64,000 nt of DNA from Apteryx mantelli (Eukaryota; Chordata; Aves; Apterygiformes; Apterygidae). Both the position numbers and the translations under genes were made by a program. A model generated the notes under the pieces. The model was given only the letters and a program-made list of their open reading frames with translations, made no database searches and was not told the origin of the DNA. Every line of letters starts with the position of its first letter. Positions within the stretch are counted from its first letter, which is position 1. This document shows positions 61,341 to 64,000 of the stretch, piece after piece. The stretch lies in the NCBI RefSeq assembly GCF_036417845.1, contig NC_089980.1, positions 60,510,501-60,574,500 of the forward strand. Reading direction: 5' to 3'.

Positions 61341-64000
61341 TAGGGTGAGGACAGTTCCACGGTGCCTTTCCCTGGAGTATCTAAATGCTCTCCAGATAGG
61401 CTGGATATGCATAACAGGATCCTATTAAAGCTCATGAAGTGTTCTGCTTTTCTGCCTTTTTTGCTGGTAATTTTTCTGTCTTCCTTCTTTGATTAGAAGC
61501 CAGTTATTGCAAAAAAAGCCCTCAAAAATAGTGATTTTACCAAAGACATTGGGGTACAAAAAAGAGAGATATGGCTACTCATCTGATCCTTTTCTTGGTC
61601 ACTGCTGGTAGTAGTATTTTCCATGAAAAAATAGTATCGTGCAGCAAGTGTTCTGATAGCAGTTTAGTTTTACTTTACCCCTTTAGCAAGACGAGGGAGT
61701 TATACCTTGATGTCTCTCTTTCTTTTGTAGCGTGGAATAAGGTCACACACAAATAAATAGAAAGAAAAAGGAATGTAATAAAAAGTACTAATATACTACA
61801 AATGAAGAAAAAAAATTAATATTAGACACTCTATGTGCACTTCCTACAGTATATCCCTGCAGAAATTTCTGCCATCCAGGGTCTTCCTTAGGAGCACAAT
61901 AGCCTATGCAATATATAGCCTTTAAAACTCTTCACTGCCCATGTATTATAACCCATCTTTCTCCCTGGGGAAGAGGAGATGATAGTGCAGTGTTTGAAAT
62001 GAGATTCATCTTCTAAATTATTTTAAATGGCATCCTGTGTTATTTCTAAGAACGGCAAATAAACAGCAGTAAGTAATGAAGGCAATAAAAATAACCAAAG
62101 AGTGGTTTTGGTCGCCTGATCTCTCCTTGTTTGCTGACAGGCACCATAGTGAGTCCTGAGAATGGATGGGATACAAAATATTCAGGTATTATTTCTCGTT
62201 TCATGCTATAATTTCTAATTAACTCCTCTTTGGGTTACTGTTTAACCAGGGAAAGCAGAGGAAGCAGAAAAATCACCCTCTATCTACCATACATGAAATT
62301 TCTTTATTACAATGTCCTACAAAAGCCTGAGACACCACTAGTAGTCCAGAAAATTAACTTGCTTTTTGCCATTAGTAATCAGGATCATATATTTGCTACT
62401 ATGCAGCTGCATTTTGCAATTTTACTGTTTTGTTCTACTATGTCATTTCTATCCCAACCTCTGTCTGTTACCTAGGTACAGCAAAAAATTCTATCCAATT
62501 GCTGCCAATTATCTTCTTTTTAGAGGCATTAAGATACACTGCTGATCCCTCTCCAAGTTTTGTACTTCTCTGAGGGCACCGATGACATGACGTAGCAATT
62601 TGTCTAACAGGAAAGCGGTAGGAAAAGCTCTGATTTCTTTCCAAAATATTCAGTGAATGAACTAATGAAAGTGAACACACCTTCTTAGTTGTTACTGCTT
62701 CCTATTTATTCCAGGGTACTGGAGGGAAGTCTTGCTGTGATTCCAGTTGGTTTGACTGTGAGCTGATGGCTCCAGGTCCCAAAAGATTCACTGGAAGTGG
62801 TTCCTGTTGTCAGCACTACTGATGACAATGTGCCACAAATGTCCTTATTTGTGCTTAAATTTTCAGCAGCCCTGCTCTTTTTATTAAGAGGGTGACAAAC
62901 TTTGATTGCCTATGTGTGATAAATGATGTAATATGCAATTACTAGCTCAACCAAGTGGTTGTTATAAAGTTCTTAATTTTTATATGCTTACGATGGAGAC
63001 ATAGATGCAGTTAAAAAAAAGAGAGGGAGAGAGAAAAATAAAAGCTTTCTGCAGTGTCAACAGCCACTGAAAGTATTTTTTATATCACAGCCATCTTGCC
63101 CTAGGCACAGCAGGAGGCATTGACCCATTACCAATGAGATCATGTGTACAGCATTCAAGCATTCATGATGGGAAATGTTTTTGCTTTCCTCATCCTGCTC
63201 CCCCCCCCCCATTTTCTCATGAAAAACAGCAGAAAACTCAAAAAACTCTTGATTTTATTGCTTTTCTTTTTCTTTTCATTTTTCTCTGTGACTCAGTCCT
63301 CTGTGGGAAGTAGTTCATTTTATTTACTTTACTACCAGCCCTTTACGTTAATCCAAGGAGCCTAGTGATGCAAATATCCAGAAGGACAAACGAGCTGGAA
63401 CTGCTCTTCTGAGGGCAGATCAGGAGAGGTTTCTTGCAGGAGGTAGAGCATCACCTGGAGATTGCAGGCACAGTTAGTTTCCCTCCTGTAAGCCATGTTG
63501 CGGTGGTGGCTTCTACACAGTGATAAGCCTGACTCCTCCCTGCCTTGTTCGGCATTATGTGTACTGCTAGGGCAATTAGCACTTAACTAATGAAAGTGTC
63601 CTTAATTCTCCACTCTGCAGCTCAATCCTGTTGTCATGAAAATGTTTGCTGGGAACAGGATGGGATCCCAGCACTTGATTCTGCAAGCTGTTGAGCATCT
63701 CCGTTTGCTTCGTTGTAACTCAGCTTCTCTCAGCGTGGGCCCTAGAAAAGGAGCCCAGTGGTTAGCGTTCATAGCTTTTTGAAGAGTCATTTGATCTTGG
63801 AATCATTATAATTAGGCCACAGATCTTAAAATTATATAGCCTCTGCCCATTTGGGCAGATTCTGACATTAGTCTTTGAGAGTCCAAGGCAGAAATGACAC
63901 TAGACTCAGATGGAGGCCTATACAAGAGTTTGAACCAAAAATCCTCCTAACAGTTGCATGCTTTCTGTGTCCTTTCTTTCTGTCAGATTTAGAGTCTCAA
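61341..64000. other. Gene-free stretch to window end
   Basis: No coding or repeat family is evident. A C11 tract lies near 63199-63210 and pyrimidine-rich sequence near 63255-63290. Short frames at 62230-62475 and 63602-63790 have no motif or splice support. Confidence 0.45.

Noticed and set aside
1-64000. CRISPR arrays, operons, phage or insertion-sequence content
   Set aside because: No regularly spaced direct repeats, no prokaryotic gene density and no ribosome-binding-site pattern. The repeats present are vertebrate retrotransposons.
1-64000. Endogenous retrovirus or other old viral copies
   Set aside because: I found no LTR pairs, primer-binding site or gag/pol-like frames that I could support.

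Overview
The window looks like 64 kb of non-coding nuclear DNA from a sauropsid vertebrate, most likely a bird; a crocodilian or turtle cannot be excluded. The evidence is AT-rich, CpG-poor sequence with no operon-like structure and no long open frame (the longest is 226 codons, on the minus strand at 29813-30493, partly antisense to a SINE). The repeats I can recognise are of archosaur/turtle type: old, diverged CR1 LINE fragments, a MIR-like CORE-SINE with the sauropsid 3' tail, and palindromic MITE-type elements. I see no Alu, L1, B1/B2 or BovB. Recognised repeats cover only a few percent of the window, which is why I favour a bird. All family assignments come from reading against remembered consensus features, not from a database search.

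Layout. From 1 to 4.7 kb I see nothing definable. From 4.7 to 5.6 kb lies a diverged plus-strand CR1 that still shows reverse-transcriptase ORF traces. From 6.7 to 8.7 kb, on the minus strand, are two exon-like blocks: a clean 168-nt block at 6700-6867, and a longer block at 8429-8708 that needs a one-base frameshift to stay open. Their splice phases agree, so they may be neighbouring exons of one gene, living or decayed, which I cannot name. From 10.3 to 10.4 kb is a short CR1 ORF2 piece. From 10.4 to 25.3 kb I see no genes, only simple repeats and a small palindromic tandem at 20.43 kb. MIR-like SINE pieces lie near 25.3, 30.3, 34.3, 43.8 and 60.4 kb. A CR1 3' end and a MITE-like fragment lie at 36.1-36.6 kb. 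A minus-strand CR1 near 38.7-39.4 kb is interrupted by a second MITE-like element. A further minus-strand CR1 3' piece lies at 61.2 kb. Between these are microsatellites, six A or T runs of 21-27 nt, a 29-bp tandem duplication at 46.1 kb and a GC-rich patch at 59.2-59.6 kb.

No gene network can be described. The best reading is intronic or intergenic DNA, possibly crossed by a minus-strand gene at its left end. I found no RNA genes, CRISPR arrays or convincing promoters, and no strong evidence of a new biological system. The most useful lead is the unidentified cysteine-bearing exon pair at 6.7-8.7 kb.
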